Assembly (NCBI GenBank): GCA_937892955.1
Contig: CALBKH010000027.1
Location: 1-40,847 of the forward strand
Source: an uncultured Alphaproteobacteria bacterium
Lineage (GTDB): Bacteria; Pseudomonadota; Alphaproteobacteria; Rhizobiales; Ancalomicrobiaceae
Reading direction: 5' to 3'
Length of the DNA: 40,847 nt
Shown here one piece after another: positions 39,484 to 40,847 of this stretch. The notes below the pieces were generated by a model. It worked only from the letters and a program-made list of their open reading frames with translations. It did not search any database and was not told the origin of the DNA. Each line of letters opens with the position of its first letter. The stretch's first letter is position 1. A program made the position numbers and the translations under genes.

Positions 39484-39799
39484 CGTTCTCGTCTCCAATA
39501 TTCCGCCGTCGATCGAAACGAGACGGCGGTCGAATTGCCTTGCGTACCTCGAGATAGCGGATCGCGCCGTCGACACAAGGCCCGTCGCGACATGCGAGCC
39601 CGTCGCCGATCGATGCGCGGCGGAGGGGTTGGTTTCCCGGGCGCGTGGCGGCCTGCGCCGAATCGCCTCGATCGCATCGGAGCGACGACGCGCCGGCCTC
39701 CCCTCCCCGCCGCGACGACGGCGCGCTATGAAGGATGAGGTGGGGACCTCGGGGCGCATATTGCGACGACGCCCCGCCGCGGGCCGAGAGGAGAGAACG
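39484..39799. promoter_or_regulatory. Divergent intergenic region, aldo-keto reductase / aldose epimerase
   Basis: A 316-bp gene-free stretch that should hold both promoters. I did not find a convincing -35/-10 pair or operator. The frames crossing it are arginine-rich and look like shadows. Confidence 0.4.
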
Positions 39800-40798
39800 A
39801 TGGCGCGGATCCGGAGCTTCGGCGAGATCGACGGCGTAGGCGTCGAGGAGATCGTACTCACCTCGAACGGCGGTGCGACGGCGTCGATCCTGACCATCGG
39901 CGCGGCGATCCGCGGCCTCGAAGTGCCGATCCGCGGCGGGCGGCGGCAGGTGGCGCTCGGCTTCGACTCGGTCGAGGGCTATCGCGACAACGGCGCGCAT
40001 GTCGGCGTCATGGTCGGACGCTGCGCCAACCGCATCGCCGGCGGCCGGTTCCGCCTCGACGGCGTCGAGCACCGGGTGCTGGTCAACGAGAGCGGACGCA
40101 ACACGCTGCACGGCGGGCCGATGGGCTTCACCCGGCGGGTCTGGTCGGTCGTCGAGGCGAGCGCGGATCGGGTCACCCTGGAGCTCGAGTCCGCCGACGG
40201 CGATCAGGGCTTTCCGGGCCGGGTGGTGGTGCGGCTCACCTACCGGCTGAGCGGAGCCGGCACGCTCGACATCTCGGCGACGGCGACCTGCGATGCCCCG
40301 ACGCCGGTCAATCTCGCCAATCACGCCTATCTGACGCTGAACGAGGCCGGCGACTGCCGCGAGCACATGCTGGAGATCGCCGCCGATCTCTACACGCCCG
40401 TCGACGCGGCGCTGATCCCGACCGGGGCGATGCTGCCGGTGGCCGGAACGGTCTTCGACTTCCGCACCGCGCGGCGGATCGGCGGCGACTACGACATCGC
40501 CTTTGCCCTCGCCGGCGTGCCGGGCGAACGAATGGTGGCGGCGCGGGCGACGGCACCGGACGGGCGGCTGGCGCTCGAAGTGGTGACCGATCAGCCGTCG
40601 CTGCAGCTCTACACCGCCGGCTTCCTGTCGCACTCGCCCTTCGCCGCGTACGGATTGGCGCACGGACCCCATGCCGGCTTCTGCCTGGAGGCACAGGGCT
40701 TCGTCGACGCCCCCAACCACCGCAACTTCCCCTCGGTGATCCTGCGCCCGGGCGAGGCCTACGGCCACGAGACGACCTATCGGCTGCTCGCGCTCTGA
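39800..40798 (+). CDS. galM: Aldose 1-epimerase (mutarotase)
   Basis: A 332-residue enzyme that interconverts the alpha and beta anomers of aldoses. Family motifs in order: GVMVGRCANRIAGGRFRLDG near residue 75, NTLHGGPMGFTRRVW with the first catalytic histidine near 103, PVNLANHAYLTLN with the second histidine near 175, and the catalytic Glu in GFCLEAQGFVDAPNHRNFPSVILRPGE near 295. Length is normal for GalM. A GAGAGGAGAG ribosome site precedes the ATG. It is divergent from the aldo-keto reductase. No sugar operon is visible downstream in the remaining 49 bases. Confidence 0.93.
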   Translation: MARIRSFGEIDGVGVEEIVLTSNGGATASILTIGAAIRGLEVPIRGGRRQVALGFDSVEGYRDNGAHVGVMVGRCANRIAGGRFRLDGVEHRVLVNESGRNTLHGGPMGFTRRVWSVVEASADRVTLELESADGDQGFPGRVVVRLTYRLSGAGTLDISATATCDAPTPVNLANHAYLTLNEAGDCREHMLEIAADLYTPVDAALIPTGAMLPVAGTVFDFRTARRIGGDYDIAFALAGVPGERMVAARATAPDGRLALEVVTDQPSLQLYTAGFLSHSPFAAYGLAHGPHAGFCLEAQGFVDAPNHRNFPSVILRPGEAYGHETTYRLLAL

Positions 40799-40847
40799 GA
40801 GTCCGTTTTGAAAATCACGGATGAGCGTTTCGCCTGAGGAGATTGCC

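Noticed and set aside
1..40847. tRNA or rRNA genes, CRISPR arrays, insertion sequences, integrases
   Set aside because: Looked for and not seen. No transposase or recombinase motifs and no regular spaced repeats are present; short repeats are limited to those listed.

Overview
This is a high-GC stretch of bacterial chromosome or large replicon, most likely from an alphaproteobacterium. That placement is an inference from the very GC-rich third codon positions, the DUF6455 protein and the mix of catabolic and SoxR/YqhC-type genes; no rRNA or other phylogenetic marker is present. Genes are tightly packed, with many 4-bp ATGA stop/start overlaps. I see no tRNA, rRNA, CRISPR array, insertion sequence or integrase. 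Layout: (1) 0.1-5.8 kb, a divergent TetR regulator and a yhiI-rbbA-yhhJ type membrane-fusion/ABC export operon. (2) 6.3-13.4 kb, minus strand, an eight-gene operon that takes salicylate to central metabolism: salicylate 5-hydroxylase (nagAa-nagG-nagH-nagAb, the order known from Ralstonia sp. U2), an aromatic-acid symporter, fumarylpyruvate hydrolase, maleylpyruvate isomerase and gentisate 1,2-dioxygenase. (3) 13.5-20.4 kb, plus strand, a NahR/NagR-like LysR regulator divergent from that operon, then a salicylaldehyde dehydrogenase (nahF-like), an ACS-family permease, a hydratase-aldolase (nahE-like), 2-hydroxychromene-2-carboxylate isomerase (nahD-like) and a second LysR regulator. (4) 20.5-25.2 kb, a redox/aldehyde-stress group: SoxR with an SDR reductase on a 19-bp-spacer SoxR promoter, then a YqhC-like AraC regulator divergent from an SDR, a cupin and an exported cyclophilin-like protein. 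(5) 25.4-37.0 kb, ortho-phthalate catabolism: reductase, cis-dihydrodiol dehydrogenase, MarR regulator and nadC on the minus strand; oxygenase, a branched-chain-type ABC importer with fused permeases, 4,5-dihydroxyphthalate decarboxylase and a four-cysteine DUF6455 protein on the plus strand. (6) 37.0-40.8 kb, a palindrome-rich gene-poor stretch with a probable decayed gene, a 57-residue exported or membrane peptide, a secreted hypothetical, an aldo-keto reductase and aldose 1-epimerase.

Taken together, regions 2, 3 and 5 encode the lower halves of both known routes of phenanthrene/naphthalene catabolism: 2-hydroxychromene-2-carboxylate to salicylaldehyde, salicylate, gentisate, then fumarate plus pyruvate; and phthalate to 4,5-dihydroxyphthalate to protocatechuate. 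The ring-attacking upper enzymes (NahAcAd, NahB, NahC or equivalents) and protocatechuate ring cleavage are not in the window.

Three regulatory regions can be read with some confidence. An NahR-type site (TTCA-N6-TGAT) sits between two face-to-face promoters of the salicylate operon and its regulator. A SoxR box lies inside a TTGACC-N19-TATAAG promoter. Two TTAG-N4-CTAA palindromes flank the AT-rich divergent region of the phthalate genes, which encode a MarR regulator.
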